The position numbers and the translations under genes are program-made. The notes under the pieces were generated by a model. The model saw only the letters and a program-made list of their open reading frames with translations. It had not been told where the DNA came from and searched no databases. DNA of 64,000 bases from Desmodesmus armatus (Eukaryota > Chlorophyta > Chlorophyceae > Sphaeropleales > Scenedesmaceae), in assembly GCA_007449985.2 (NCBI GenBank), contig VIIQ02000215.1:50001-114000 (forward strand). The letters are read 5' to 3'. The first letter of the stretch is position 1; the number at the start of each line of letters is the position of its first letter. This document shows, in pieces, positions 49,655 through 61,975 of the stretch.

Positions 49655-49850
49655 CACTGCTGCTGCGGCTGGGACAGCAGCGCTCTGCGGGCGCGGCTCG
49701 CCCCTGCCATGTGCTGCTGCTGCTGCTGCCTCTGACGCCGCCCTTGTGAGGGTGTCTTGCAGCCGGGCAATCACTTCGTCCTTGTTGAAATCATCGATAT
49801 CCCATGCCCCCTCTTTGTGCGACAGCAGCACTGCCCGGCTTTCAAACAGC

Positions 49851-49896
<46 letters not shown>

Positions 49897-50046
49897 ATCT
49901 GCTGCACTGCTGCTGCTGCTGCTGCTGCTGTTGGTGTTGACGCTGGCAGCAGGTAACCCTGCCGTGCAGGGTGAAGGTGCCTGATCAGGTGTGGCCAGGA
50001 ATACCTCAAATATGGGTATCCTCATCATCACCAGACCGTCCTGCTC

Positions 50047-50083
<37 letters not shown>

Positions 50084-51269
50084 CCACCCTGCAGGCTGCT
50101 GACCACACGTGCGGTCGCGGCCGCAGCAGCAGCAACTGGGTCTGTCTCTGCGCCTTGTGCTGCCTCTGCTGACAGGCCCTTTATCACCTCAAGGTCTTTG
50201 CCTGAGTATAACTTGGCTGTCCACCGGCCATACCTGAGCAAGGGGATGGGGAAGAGCAGCAGCAGCAGTAGCAGCAGCAGCGGCGGCAGCGGCAGCAGCA
50301 CGAAATTGGGTGCATGAGCAACTGCTGCTGCAAGGTGTCGGGTTCAGCCCTTGCCACAACAGTTCAGAGGGTTTGCCTCCAATCACAGTCAACGGCTGGC
50401 AAACTGCACACTGCTGGGCATAACAAGCAACCTGCTGGTCCCCTGTCCCCTCTCTTAGCCCACCACCCTTCTCTCTTTTAGACCCTCTCCTGCCCTGTCC
50501 CTGCTGAAACCCCCCCAAGGCGCTCTGGTGCCACTGCCTGCCACTCCCTTGCCCCTCCCTCTCCCTGCTCGAGACCCCAACTCACTCTGGTGCCACCCGC
50601 AGCAGCTCTCCAAACTCTGTCAACCACCAGCCTTCAAGCCAAGCCAAGCCCTCTTCCTGTAGCCTCGCCAACTGGGTGCACTCCTCTGCTGCAAGTGCTG
50701 ACTGCATCTGAGCCTTGACTGCTGCCACAGGGTCTTTGCTGATGAGGCCGAGCACCTCTGATTTGGTGTCGGCAGCTGCTGCTTCATCCTCTGCTGCTAC
50801 TGCTGCCTCAAAATCGCTACACAAGGCGTCCAGGTGGTACCCGTTGGCATCCTGCGCTGCAAAAAAGGGTTTCCACTCCTGCCAGTCGTACAACAGCTGT
50901 GCCTGCGCCTTCAACACATCCAGTGCCTGCGCCACCACCTGCAGCTGCTGCTGCTGCTGCTGCTGCTGCTGGGTTGGGGACTGCGCAGCTGCTGCATCGT
51001 CATCGCTCGAGGCACGCACCACCTGGTGTCGCAGTGCAATCACAGAGAGGAGGACAGCAGAGGACTCAGTTTGCCGTGCTGGCCAAGCCTGCATACCACT
51101 GCATACAGCTCAGACAACCACTGGTCCGTATCTGGCTCCTCACCAGGTGACTCTGCCGCGCACTTCTTCTACTGCTGCTACTGCTGATGTGTGGCCTGGT
51201 GCTGATGCAGCGCCTGCATGTGCCCGCCCTCGCGACAGGTGCAGTCAAAGGCCTGGTAAGAAGGCGCAT
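48722..51269 (-). CDS. Organelle-targeted acidic protein, unknown function
   Basis: Exon 1 is 51269-51144 (42 codons), exon 2 is 51022-50586 and exon 3 is 50233-48722. Splice joins are phase 0 and phase 2. The N-terminus MRLLTRPLTAPVARAGTCRR, rich in Arg/Ser/Thr without acids, looks like a transit peptide, with VVRASSDDD a likely cleavage area. The body includes DWQEWKPFFAAQDANGYHLD, YGRWTAKLYSGKDLEVIKGL, WEEWQGWEDELTEEENDSDY and GFFVGPMFLDVGNQQLLQLQ. It is interrupted by polyQ, polyS and polyA runs. The frame changes in the CTG arrays at about 49852-49930: before them it reads poly-Ser, and afterwards the body continues as RLFESRAVLLSHKEGAWDID in another frame. I cannot name the family. It is Trp- and Glu-rich and probably plastid or mitochondrial. 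Confidence 0.75.
49617..49930. repeat. Cluster of (CTG)n arrays
   Basis: Arrays at about 49617-49655, 49852-49892 and 49906-49930 lie inside exon 3 of the minus-strand gene and encode polyA, polyQ and polyS. Another array is at 50050-50083. Confidence 0.92.
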
Positions 51270-51559
51270 GCCTGCAGCTGGGGGTGATTGGAGGCGCTGG
51301 TGCTCTTGTCGATTGTGTGTGGGAGATCTGCTGCTGCTGTCGCTGCAGTTCTTTGAGCACGAACCAAGGCCTTTGCACGGATGATGCATCTGTTACAGCA
51401 TCAGATAATTATGTTGAAACGTGTGCGAGTTTTTGGTATGCTCTCTCTGCCATGCACACACATGAACATGAACCCTGTCCCACGCATGCGTCCTGCTGCT
51501 GCTGCCAGCCTCACAGGCCCAGCTTGCCTCATCTGGTATCATGGGTGCAGAGCAGTCCT

Positions 51560-51740
51560 TTGATGTTGCGTCCGCACACCTGTCGTTGCTGCACAAGCTT
51601 CTTCAGAGTTGCTTTGGGTGGCGCCAAGAGGTGGACCATCTTGGCAACCAGGGCCTGTACTCTCGTACACGGGAAGGGGTCCACACAGCTGGCAAGATCC
51701 TTGGTCCCATCCTGCAGCAGCTTGACAGCCTTCCCGCAAA
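51560..51740 (-). pseudogene. Isolated relic of MYND-family exon 1
   Basis: On the minus strand this reads AVKLLQDGTKDLASCVDPFP, then VQALVAKMVHLLAPPKATLK and KLVQQRQV followed by a GTGTGC donor-like site. It aligns with exon 1 of both MYND genes (QVVKLLRKATKDPASCADPF..., KKLVQQQQ). No start codon is left and no second exon follows. Confidence 0.88.
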
Positions 51741-52200
51741 GCGACTGTGTGACTCATGTGCCCACAGGTGCTGAAACGTCGTAAGATGGGGCAACGACCC
51801 GACTAAAATTTTCCTTCCCAGCAGTGTTTGTGTGTGCCGTTGCTTGCAACCTACTTACTAGAGGGACTGTGCTGACTGATGCTGACTGACCCCCCATCAT
51901 GCATGCCCTTGAAAGTAGTGACTGCGGGCATAGTAATATAACTGCTCGATCATCTCTTTGATGTTCAGCGGTGTATGTACGTTGCCTGGCAATGCCAATC
52001 GAGGGAGACGTCGTTCAAGCTTGAGATCAATTACAAAAAGCACGGTCAGCGGACGCTCAAGTGCAGATATCTACCTACAGCTGCTTACCACGTTGATCCA
52101 GCTGTCAACTGTCAGCCACGCCGTGTGGCTCACCCTTTGGTTAGGCAGTGCTGGCTGATGCATACATGATCTAGCTGCCACAGTGGTGTCAGCCACTCAA
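51741..52200. other. Intergenic, 5' side of the SMPD4-like gene
   Basis: No exon seen. This is the likely promoter and 5' UTR for the gene starting at 52201. Confidence 0.4.
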
Positions 52201-55200
52201 ATGGACAGCTCCAGCTTCCAGTCGCTGTGCAGCCTGCTGAAGGAGAAGCAGGATAAACCTGGTGAAATACGGCGGGCATGTGCAGCTGTGGAGGACTGCC
52301 TGATCACAAACAAGTGAGCAGGGTGGGGGGCAGGGTGGTGGCCAGTGCCCGGTGGCCACAGCAGCTGCAGGACACAGCTGCGTGTGGGGCCTGAAAGACA
52401 GGGAAACGTGGTGAGGAGGATACCAGTAGATGACAAGTCCAGCGCAGTGGCTCCTACAAAGCGCTGCCTGGCTGCTGCATGGCTGTTCAACACTCAACAG
52501 TGCTGAGTGCATGGCCCCAACACCAGCTTGAGATCAGAACCGACGTTAGGCATGCAGCTGTCGTGGCCAGGCACACACATGGCCTCTCTATGCACATGTG
52601 TGGGCAGCCCCAGGCCTCACACACCAGCATCACGCATCAGCATAGCAGCCTTGACACCACCAGGGCTTCAGCTGCAGGGTCATAAAAGACATGCGCCTGA
52701 GCTGCATGCATACTGTTAGCAGCAATATTTGGCCAGCAAGGCAACAGAGGGCTGTAGCATGCTGCGCAGCATGCTACAGCGCAAAGACGGCCATGTCGCA
52801 TTGTAGGCTGCACCAAGCACTTCCAGGCACACAGCAGGTGCTTCGCCCAGCCAGCCAGGGAGCAGTTTGTGCTTGCTCATGTTTGACGGAGACACATAGT
52901 ACAGCAGCAGCACCAAGAGTACCAAATGGTCTGGTCAGCTGTGATGGGAGCAATTCCGCAGCACGACTGCTTTCTATCGCCCACTCCCACAGCACCTGCC
53001 TTAGGCATGTCTCCTGCTGCACCAACAGCAACAGCCTCGCTGAGGACGGCCCTGTGTACTTGCTGCTGCTGTTGCTGCTGTTGCTGCTGTTGCTGCTGCA
53101 GGGACAACCTGCGCGGCTTCTTTGAGTACTGCTTCCCGCTGCTGCTCAAGAAGATCTTTGGATACGACGACAACGAGCTTGGATGGCTGCTCACAGCAGG
53201 ACGGGTGCGCGCGGCTGGCAGCAGCAGCGGCAGCCGCAGCAAATAGTAGTGGAGGGGCACTGGGGTGTGGCACCGTCAGTGACGTGGCGTTTTTGAGCAT
53301 GGTGGCCCCATCGGCTGACGGCTGTTTTGGCGTGGCCAGCAGCTGTTCTTGAGTTTCACACATATCTGCAGGTCAGTTTAAAGTTGTGTTGCTGCTGTGC
53401 TGTGGTGCTGCTGCGTGCTGCTGTCTCTGCAGGACCCTCAGCGGGGCGTCGACCGTGCTGAAGACTTCAAGGCTGTCATACAGCTGCTGGCACCAGATGG
53501 TGAGGGGGTGGTGGTGGGGTTGAGGGGTGGGCCTGGTCCTGCCGGGGCCCCCGAGTCGGAGGGTTCAGGGGCCTTTGCCCAAGCATGGGGTGTGCCGATG
53601 GTTGGCAGGAAGAGAGGAGCCCTTCCTTTGGCAGCCAAAGTGGGGGACCACCAGGGCAGTCGCAGCACCCAGCACGTCTGTTAGCAGTAATGCAACACAA
53701 GCACACGGGCAATACATCTTCTAAGGCTGTTGGTGCAGCATCGGGAGGAACCGCCGCTGCTGTTGCCACTGCAAACTTGTCAGCCCCACCCATGTGTCTC
53801 AGTGCCTTTCTCGCTGCTCAACATGTTTCCTGTCATCCATTCCTTATCTTCCTTATCTGCTGCAGGTGTGCTGTTCACCTCAATGCATGCGGCTGATGCC
53901 GACCAGATCATCCAGTTTCTCTTCCCGCCAGAACGGTTGCCGGGGCACACACAGGTGAACAGCAGCAGCAGCAGCAGCAGCAGGGACATGCCGTTGCGTG
54001 ACATACTGATTATTGGCTTCACCAGTGCTGTTACTGCCGCTGCCGGCCTTGCAAGACTTGCAAGCTGTGAGGGATGTATGGGTTGCAGGGCAGGGCTGTA
54101 CTGGCTTGCTGATGTTGCCACTCCTTGAGGTTTCATCAGAAGTTGCAGCGTGCAATGCAAGCATACTGGGGCTGTAGCACCGCAGGTCTAGAAGGCTCAC
54201 CTTGTTTCTCACTTTTCCTGCCGGTGCTGGTGGTGTTGCGCTTGCACAATGTTTTGCACAGGAGCTGCTGCGTTGTCCTGCTGGACGGCTTGAGCTTGGC
54301 AGCTGGCCGCAGTACAAGGGGCGGCTGAGGCTCGACACCGTGGGACGTTGCCAGGTAGGACAGGCATGGGAGTGGTTGTGGATTCTGGTGGGGAGCATGG
54401 TTTGACAAGGGAGGGGGGGTGATCATATGGGAGAAGGGATGGGGAGTGGAGGGGGCGGGGATTGAGGAGGCGGGGATTGAGGAGGCCGCAGAACACGGGG
54501 CGACTGAGGCTCGCTGCCGTGGGGCGTTGCCAGGTGGGGCGGGAGGTGGCAAGGACGAGGGTGTGGAGCACGTGAGAGGGTTGGGGGAGGGGGGTGGTGG
54601 GCTGTGGGGGTTTGAGGAGTGCAGGACCGCAAGCTGTTCTGGCAAGGCGTGGCTGTGTGCAGCTTGTGGGCGTGCAAAGCCCCCTGCTACACAATGGATT
54701 GCCTCACAATAGGGCTGTATTTGTAGTAAAGCGTGAAGAGCTTGAGCACCTGGCTGGATGTTGCGATCTAAGGGCTACACCAGTCTTGGAATCGGAGTAA
54801 CTCGCGGATGGTATGCTTGTGACCTGCATGGCCTTGCAACACTGGATGGGCAGCAATTGGGCTCAGCGCCCGTAGGAGGGGGTGGGTGGGGTCCAGCATT
54901 TGGGTCCGTGTGTCACTCACTAAGCTCGACCTGCCTGCTGAATGCAGTCTGGAGGGCAGGGCTGGTATTAGCTTGATGCTGCTGCTGTGCTGGTGCATGT
55001 TGGTCGCGCATCTGATGCATCAAGTGGGCATCCAACATGCGTCAACGCAGCATCATCATCCAGCAGGCACCCTGCCCTCAATTGCGTGTGATGCTGGCCT
55101 GCCTTGCCAGCGTCCTGCCTGCCTGCTTTCCTGGCTGGGGTACTGTACAAATTCATGAGGGCGTCAGCAGATCTTGATGCACTTTGAGAAGTGGGCGGCA

Positions 55201-58200
55201 TGTGCAAGCCATATATCCGACGCTGAGCCATGCTGTGCATATGTGCCTGCTTCCCCTGCCCCTGCAGGTCCACCTCAACATGTTCCAGTACTTTATGTTC
55301 TGGGCGGCCTTCTACGTGCTGCGCACCTCGTCACGCAAGCAGAATGATGCAGGGTAAGGGATGCGGCAGGGCGAGACGGGTTGGCAGCTAGTTAACGCTT
55401 CGTTGTGCCAAGTGGTTCGTGGCATGGCTTGCCATGGCGTGATGTTGAGCATGTTGTTGACCCGCTAGCAGTTTGGGTTCCTCCCTGCACATACCCTACT
55501 TATCGTCAGTCCGTGACATCTAGCCCTCCTTCCACCGCTCCACCATGCCTGGCACCCGTTAGGTGTGTGCTCTTGCTCACGTGGCACCAGCGCGAGCCTC
55601 CTGCACCTTGTGATGCCCAAACTCTGACCCCCTCTGACACCCGCCACCATCCCCTCCATCAAATTCTTCCCTACTTTTCGCAGCAAGCCTGCCCAGGCGA
55701 AGCGCCCCGGAGTGCAGTACCTCCAGCGCTTTCGTGGCAGCAGCAGCAGCGGCAGCAGCAGCTCCACCAACGAGGCCATGCTCAGCTCCCGCCACCCCTA
55801 CTACCGCCTGCTGAGGCTGTACTTGGAGGCATACCTGCCGCGACCCGGGGGGCTGGCGGGAGCAGGGGCTGTGCAGGGGGCGGGGGCAGGGGGCCGCAGT
55901 GGGGGTGGGGCGGGAGCTGGCGGTTCAGGGGGTGGAGGGCTGCTGAGTCGTGGAGGTGGCAATGTGGGGTGCTCAGCGGGTTGACTGTCAACACGGCCTA
56001 CGCAGGTGAGACCTGCTGGGGGTGGGTGGGAAGGATGAGGGGTGGTGGTGGTGATGCGCGGGGGGGGGGGGGGGGTGGGAGGGGACAAGTGCTTTGCTGC
56101 CGGCATGGACTCTAGGCCTGCATGTTGCTTGTCTCCCATCCATTTTCTGCAACTTGAAGGCTCATCTGGTTTGAACAGGGTACGCAGGGTGTGTAGGCCT
56201 GGTCTTTACCATCGGTAACGGCGACAGTGACAGTAACATTGCTTTTGTGGGTGTCTGCTATGCAGCTGTCATGGCAGTTGGCCCTGGTGACGTGCTGCTG
56301 TCAACGCTGCTGGAGCACTGGGCCACTGACAATGGGGAGCCCATGCCCCCAGACCTGCCACCACCCACACCAGCAGCACAAGCAGCGGCAGCCGCAGCAG
56401 CAGCACAAGCAGCAGCAGGCAACAGCCCCACAGGCCTGATGTCTGCTGGCCAAGTCAGCAGCAGCGGAGCAGCTGTGGGGGGTGGGGGGTGGGGGGGAGG
56501 GGGCTTGATGGGTGGTGGTGTGGGGGCAGCGGATGCTGTGCTGGGGAATGCAGGAATGTCAGGTCCAGCTGAGTGGGGGTAGTGGGGGGCAGCCCAGGAG
56601 CAGTTGGGGGCCAGATGGGGGGTGTCGCCGCTATGCAGACATCAGCAGCGTACTTTGGACAGTCCGGAGGACCAGCAGCAGCAGTGGGGGGTGTGGGGGG
56701 CTACGGGGGAATCGTGGGGTGGGGAGGGGCCGCTGGGGGCTATGGCAGTGGTGGTGCTGCTGGTGCTGCTGGCGGAGGTGTTCTGCAGATGTACAGCTTC
56801 CAACCGCCTCCAGATGAGCTCCTGATGGTGAGTCAGCGAGCCGGCTGAAGGGAGCGACTCTGCGCAATGGCCTGAATGCTGCTTACAACAGTGGTTCTGC
56901 AGGGTTTGCGTTGATGAGTGAGGTGTGAGGGTGTTGTCATGTCAAGGTCAGTAGCATGGGCTCACAACACTCACTGCACAGCCCACAGGCCTCCTGTCAT
57001 AGTCCACGTGACCCTCGTTGCCTCTTGCCCTCTCCCTGCCCCCAAACCCCCCTTCCCCAGGCGTTGACAGTGCTGGTGAAGTATGTGTTTGTTGTGGAGC
57101 CCACTCGCCAAGACACAGAGGCAGCACCGCACAGGCCGGCACCCGCTGGCTGCCGCTGTCCCCTGTGGCCACCCTCCCCCTGCCCTCAGGTACGTTGTTA
57201 CATGTTGGCCTGAAGGTGGACGAAGAGTCCAAAAGCGGCGCCTTTTTGGCTCCCTTGTGGGTTGCACGGCTTCGCCGTGCCCAATTTCTGTAACTGTAAC
57301 TGTTTTTATGTAACTTGACTTTTTGAAAACAGCACATGTGTTGTGAATAGTCTCTGAGAGGCTGTGGTCAACAAGAGCCGTCATTTTCTCTCCTACCAAC
57401 TGTGACCACCCTCCCCTTTCCTCAGGTCGTTTGAGCAGCACCCCTGCGGCCCTGCAAGGCCACCCCTGCTGAGCAGCCCCTCCTTCAGCCCTGAGGTGCA
57501 GGCGGTCAGCAGGAAGGTCTACAGGCTGCTCAGGAGGGCGCTCACACTGTGGAACCCCAGCGTGTATGGGCTCAACCTGAGACAGGTATTATGCCTGGAT
57601 GTTCCTGTGTTGGGGTTGGGGTTGGGGGTACCTTGGGTGGTGGGTTGGGAGCACTCACACTATGGAACCCCAGCCTGTACGACACCCCCGGCCTCAACCT
57701 GAGACAGGTGTGCTGCTTCAATCGGAGGTGTTGGGGGTGTATTGGGGTGGTTGGTTGGGATCACTCACGATGTGGAATTTCACCGTGTATGGGCTCAACT
57801 GAGACAGGTACGGGGTGCTGGGAGGTTGTTGGGGTTGGGGTACGTTGGGTGGTGGGCAGGGAGCACTCACAATGTGGAACCCCAGCGTGTATGGCCTCAA
57901 CCTGAGACAGGTGTGATGCTTCAATCAATGGTGTTGTGGGTGTATTGAGGTGGTGGGCAGGAAGCAGTCACACCATGGAATTCCAGCGTGTACAGCATCA
58001 ACCTGAGACAGGTACGGGGTGCTGGGAGGGCGGGTGTGGTGGAAGGGCTCAGGGCAGTGTACATGTGCCGGACCTAAGACGTGTACTAGGTGCTGGCACG
58101 GAAGAGGGGTGCTAGGATGTAGTGGAGTGTGGTACTGGCATTGGTACTGGTGCTGGCATGGGTGGGGCCGCCCGCCTCACAAAATGAGTGGCGGTGTGGC

Positions 58201-61200
58201 GGGGTGCAGGGATGGCTGTGCCATCAGCAGCTGTGGCCCATGCAGGATGAGCATCTTCACCACTTGTCCTCACCGTTCCGCAAGGTTCGCCCTGCCCCTC
58301 TCACCCTTTTGCCCATCGCCACCCCCCCCCCCCCCCCCCCCGCGCCTGGCCCCCAGATCACCCAGCTGTGGCTGGTGCTGCTGGCGCCCTGGCGCTGCAG
58401 CACATGGAGCGACACCTCCACCCTGCGCCACACACTCGACATCCTCACGGCACGGCCAGCAGACAGCAGGCGCTCAGGCAACGGCGACAACAGCAGCGGC
58501 GGCGCGGGGGGCTCTGCCGCTGGTCTGATTGGTGCGGGTGTAGGTGCTGCTGCCAGCTCCCTGGCCAAGCTGAACCGCTTTGGCAGTGAGATGGCACACA
58601 ACCTGCAGCACCTGGGGCACCATGGGGCAGAGGAGGAGCAGCCACTCAGGGGGGGAGGCGGCCAGCAGGTGAGAAGGGATACTGATGGGTCGACTGACAC
58701 ACACCTGGTGGAATTGCCTTGACTCGCATACATTCTCATTGCAGACTGCCAGTCAGTGACTGATTGCAAACTGACTGATGAAGGGGAAAATGAGTGGCGC
58801 ACAAAGTGATGCCGGGCAGCAGCACCCTGCACCAAAAGACATGCCCCTGCCTGCTATCCCTAGCTCCTGTAGCTGTGCGAGGTGTTTCGATCACCAACGT
58901 CTACCTTGTCCCTGCTGCTGCTGCTGGTTTGGTGCGGTGCTTCTGTTGGTGTGCATGCCTGCAGCCCACTGGCAGGTACACGCGTGCATGGCGTGCGCAC
59001 GTGTGGGCGCACCTGCCCTTCTACACCATGCTGCTGCCTGTGTTCATGGAGCTCTGCTACAGTGCACTGGGCCTGGGGCCCAAGCCAGCATCAGCAGCAG
59101 CAGGCCACAGCCTCAAGGTGAGGGGGACTCACTCAGCAGCCTAGGTTGACTGTCAACAGTGACACTGCACTTGACCTAAGCGGGAGAAGCGGATGACAGG
59201 AACATGTTGTGAGCAGCATCAGAGTGCTGGCTCCTTGATTACGTTGTGCATAGTTGATGCTGTAGCTGTGTGGACTCCTACTAGTACAGCGTGCACGGCC
59301 TGGTTGGCACTGCCAGATGCCTAGGCCAACAAACACGTGATCCATGTGTCGCGCCAGCTCTGATGAGACAAGCCAGTGGCTGCGCTGTGCTGTGCTGTGT
59401 GCTGTGCAGGTGCTGAAGGAGATCTTCCTGTCTGATAGGGAGCTGCTGGTTGAACTGAGGCAGGCGGAGGAGGTGTACAACCAGTAAGCATGCTGGGCAG
59501 GGGGAGGGGGGGATTCGGGTTGCCCTGTCATGGTGCGTGCATCAGCACTTGCACATGGTGTTTGACCAGCCACACAAGCGTTCCCCTGCCTCAGTATAAT
59601 CCGAAGTACCATACATTGGTACTGGCAGTGTGCCAGGCATGCTGTTGGTGGGCTTCTCATCGCTGCTCCCCCCTTGCCGTGCGCCCCCGTGCGCCCTCGC
59701 TCCAGGTATCTGTCCACCAAGATGCGTCCCTCTGAGGGCGAGCTGGCTGACGTGCTGCCCTGGCTGGTGGAGCAGGCCGCAGACTGGGAGGCAGCAGCAG
59801 CAGCAGGCGCACCAACACAACCACCCATCGTGCCAGACACAAGGTGTGAGCTAGGCAGATGAGAGCATGATGGAGGGGCCAAGCTGTAAACAGAGTGGGG
59901 TGGGACGAGTGCAGGCAGCGTGGCGTGGTGTGGATGGATGCAGTGTATGCAGGATCCCCATATGGCTGTTTGCTGCAGGCGCTGAGCTGATGGCTGCAGC
60001 TGGAGTGTGCGCCAGATGTTACGCCCTACAGGCGTCAGTACTGCCGGCGTCATTTTCAAAGCTTCTGCACTTGTTGTTCCTGCGCGTGCCCCTGCTGCTG
60101 CTGCCGCTATGCCCAGGTACCGGATGTTCAGCCTAGAGCGTGGTGGTGCTGCCAGCTGCATGAGGGGCGTGCTGGACGCAGCAGACAGGGCCAACGCATC
60201 CTGCAGGTGGGCAGCGGCAACTCAAGGCTCCTGGGGAGAAAGTTGCGGGGGGCGGGAGGATGGGTGGTGGTGGTAGTGGAGCGGGTGGCTAAAGTGAAGT
60301 CCCCCACACTGCCTGGTGCGCGCTCCACCCTGCGTTTACTATGCATGGCTGCAATGTGTCATGTGTCATGCTTCTGGTTCAGGCCCACTGCTGACGCGGC
60401 GTCTGTTCGCTTGCCGATGCTGTCTGCCGCTGCCGACACTGCCCCTGCTGTCTACAGAGGCCAACTGCGGACTTTTGCTGAGGCTGTGCTGCCCATCCGT
60501 GAGCTCCCCAGTGAGGAGCTTGGAGGGGTGGCTGCCACACATGCGGTGGGCAGGGACCTGCCCAAAGCAGGTGTGTGAATGGGGACCCCCTCATGGCCCT
60601 CAGGCAGTCCATAGGCAGTCCCCGGCTTGAGCGGGTGTTGGCCCGCTCATGTAAGTCGTTCTGGCTGTCTCGTGGGGATTTATTCCGAGATACATCATCA
60701 CGAGACAGCCAGAACGCCTTACATGCGCGGGCAACACCCGCTCAAGCCGGGGACTGAGATAGCCTCGACACAACGCAGGGCGTGGGACTGCAGCGCTTTG
60801 GGTTCTGTGCACCGTCGACAGTCGGCGCAGTTCTGGGGCAGTCAAGATGCACACTGCTTGCTTGCTGGGCAGCATTCGCAAGATCAACCTGGTGCATGAA
60901 GGCGCCCTGCCACATCCGTGGTGTGCGCCTTGCATGCGCCATCCAAAGCTTTCATGCCCTTGGGCTGGAAGACGCAGGCGGCGTCTGTGGCGTCTAGCAG
61001 CTTGACCTCCCTCTGAGCCTCGGCTTGCGCGAGTGGTCCTCCTGTGATAGGCACCTACTTTCATGCTTGCGCTCATTTCTCCCCTACGTCAACTGGCCTA
61101 CTGCTGCCTGCCCCCCCCCCCCCCCCCCCGCCGCAGGCAACTGGCGTGACATCAAGTACCGTGGTGACCCAATGCTGCGGCCCATTGCCAGCTACGAGGT

Positions 61201-61904
61201 GTCCTGGCTGGTGCGCTTCCTGGTGCGGCTCAGCCAGGCCATCAACGCAACACTGGGACTCACAGCAGAGCCGCAGCCACCACCAGCAGAGCCGCCAGAG
61301 ACTATCCTGCAGGTGGGTGTGTGGGTGGCTTGGTGTGTTGAGGCTGCAGCCTGGCTGCCTCGGGACTGCAGTGCATATTCAGGGTGGTGCCTTGATCAGG
61401 ATGCCATGATCATCAGCTTGCTCGCATGGCTGTGTCGCTTTGTGGATGGCTGTTCAGTGGTGGTTACCGTTTCAACAGCCCTGGGGCCACAGCATGTGCC
61501 TGGCATCTTCTGCTATTCTAGTAGCAGTACCTGGGCATCACAGGGTTGGCCTGCTGCACATCGTTCCAGCTCAGCCTGCATGCATTACAAGAGCGCCAAG
61601 GGCACAGCTGCACCAAGCCGGCTCTGTCCTGTGTGTACCCTGCAGGAGCTGCTGCAGGTGGCGCGGCGTCGTGGGTGGCGTGTAAACCTGCGCTTCCTGG
61701 CCGAGGTGCAGCTGCTGTTCTGGCTGGCTGTGCTGGTGCTGGTCAGCTATGGCTTCTGGTGCCTGCTGACCAGTGAGGGGGGGCTGTTCAGCTATGAGGG
61801 ATATGAGGAGGACCTGCAGCAGCAGCAGCTCATCCGCCAGCAGCAGTTGCGGCAATACCAGCAGCAGCAGCAGCAGTACCGGCAGCAGCAGTACCAGCAG
61901 CAAT

Positions 61905-61950
<46 letters not shown>

Positions 61951-61975
61951 CCAGCACCAGCAGGAGGGATGGTAG
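52201..61975 (+). CDS. SMPD4-like neutral sphingomyelinase (nSMase3 family)
   Basis: In animals SMPD4 is a C-terminally anchored ER and nuclear-envelope protein with reported sphingomyelinase activity. Exons traced: 52201-52313, 53102-53204, 53433-53499, 53866-53954, 54262-54354, 55268-55353, about 55690-56004, 56266-56827, 57061-57189, 57426-57585, 58357-58668, 58965-59117, 59410-59483, 59706-59843, 60117-60206, 60383-60570, 61137-61312 and 61646-61975. The best family matches are LRGFFEYCFPLLLKKIFG, VHLNMFQYFMFWAAFYVLR and IKYRGDPMLRPIASYEVSWL followed by VRFLVRLSQAINATLG. The pre-anchor WRVNLRFLAEVQLL and the membrane helix FWLAVLVLVSYGFWCLL also match. Gly-rich and poly-Ala insertions (exons 7-8) contain frame breaks, and exons 9-10 need another. 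The C-terminus is a Gln/Tyr-rich tail. Start and first splice are in frame. Catalysis in algae is not established. Confidence 0.85.
54306..54534 (+). repeat. Duplicated exon 5 tail with donor in the SMPD4-like gene
   Basis: The last ~50 bases of exon 5 (GGGGCGGCTGAGGCTCGACA...GGGACGTTGCCAG, donor 54355) recur at about 54486-54533 (GGGGCGACTGAGGCTCGCTG...GGGGCGTTGCCAG) followed by GTGGGG. The gap is about 180 bp. Confidence 0.88.
57536..58013 (+). repeat. Five-copy array of exon 10 tail with donors
   Basis: The exon 10 end, encoding LTLWNPSVYGLNLRQ, is followed by a donor at 57586. Similar blocks (TGGAACCCCAGCGTGTATGG...CTCAACCTGAGACAG/GT and variants) place further GT sites at 57708, 57808, 57911 and 58012, with spacings of 122, 100, 103 and 101 bases. 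All five keep GAGACAG|GT. Copy 3 has lost one base of the CAACCTGAG core. Confidence 0.93.
60616..60756. repeat. Long near-perfect inverted repeat in an SMPD4 intron
   Basis: The left arm (60616-60674) starts CAGTCCCCGGCTTGAGCGGG and the right arm (60699-60756) ends CCCGCTCAAGCCGGGGACTG. The arms are about 58 bp with few mismatches and a loop of about 24 bases. The repeat lies between exons 16 and 17 and is not related to the adjacent exon. Confidence 0.95.
61799..61972 (+). other. Gln/Tyr-rich C-terminal tail of the SMPD4-like protein
   Basis: After the membrane helix, the last ~60 codons are mostly Gln with evenly spaced Tyr and Arg (RQYQQQQQQYRQQQYQQQYQ). It is built on CAG/TAC repeats and ends YQHQQEGW-stop. 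The composition is prion-like. Confidence 0.9.
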
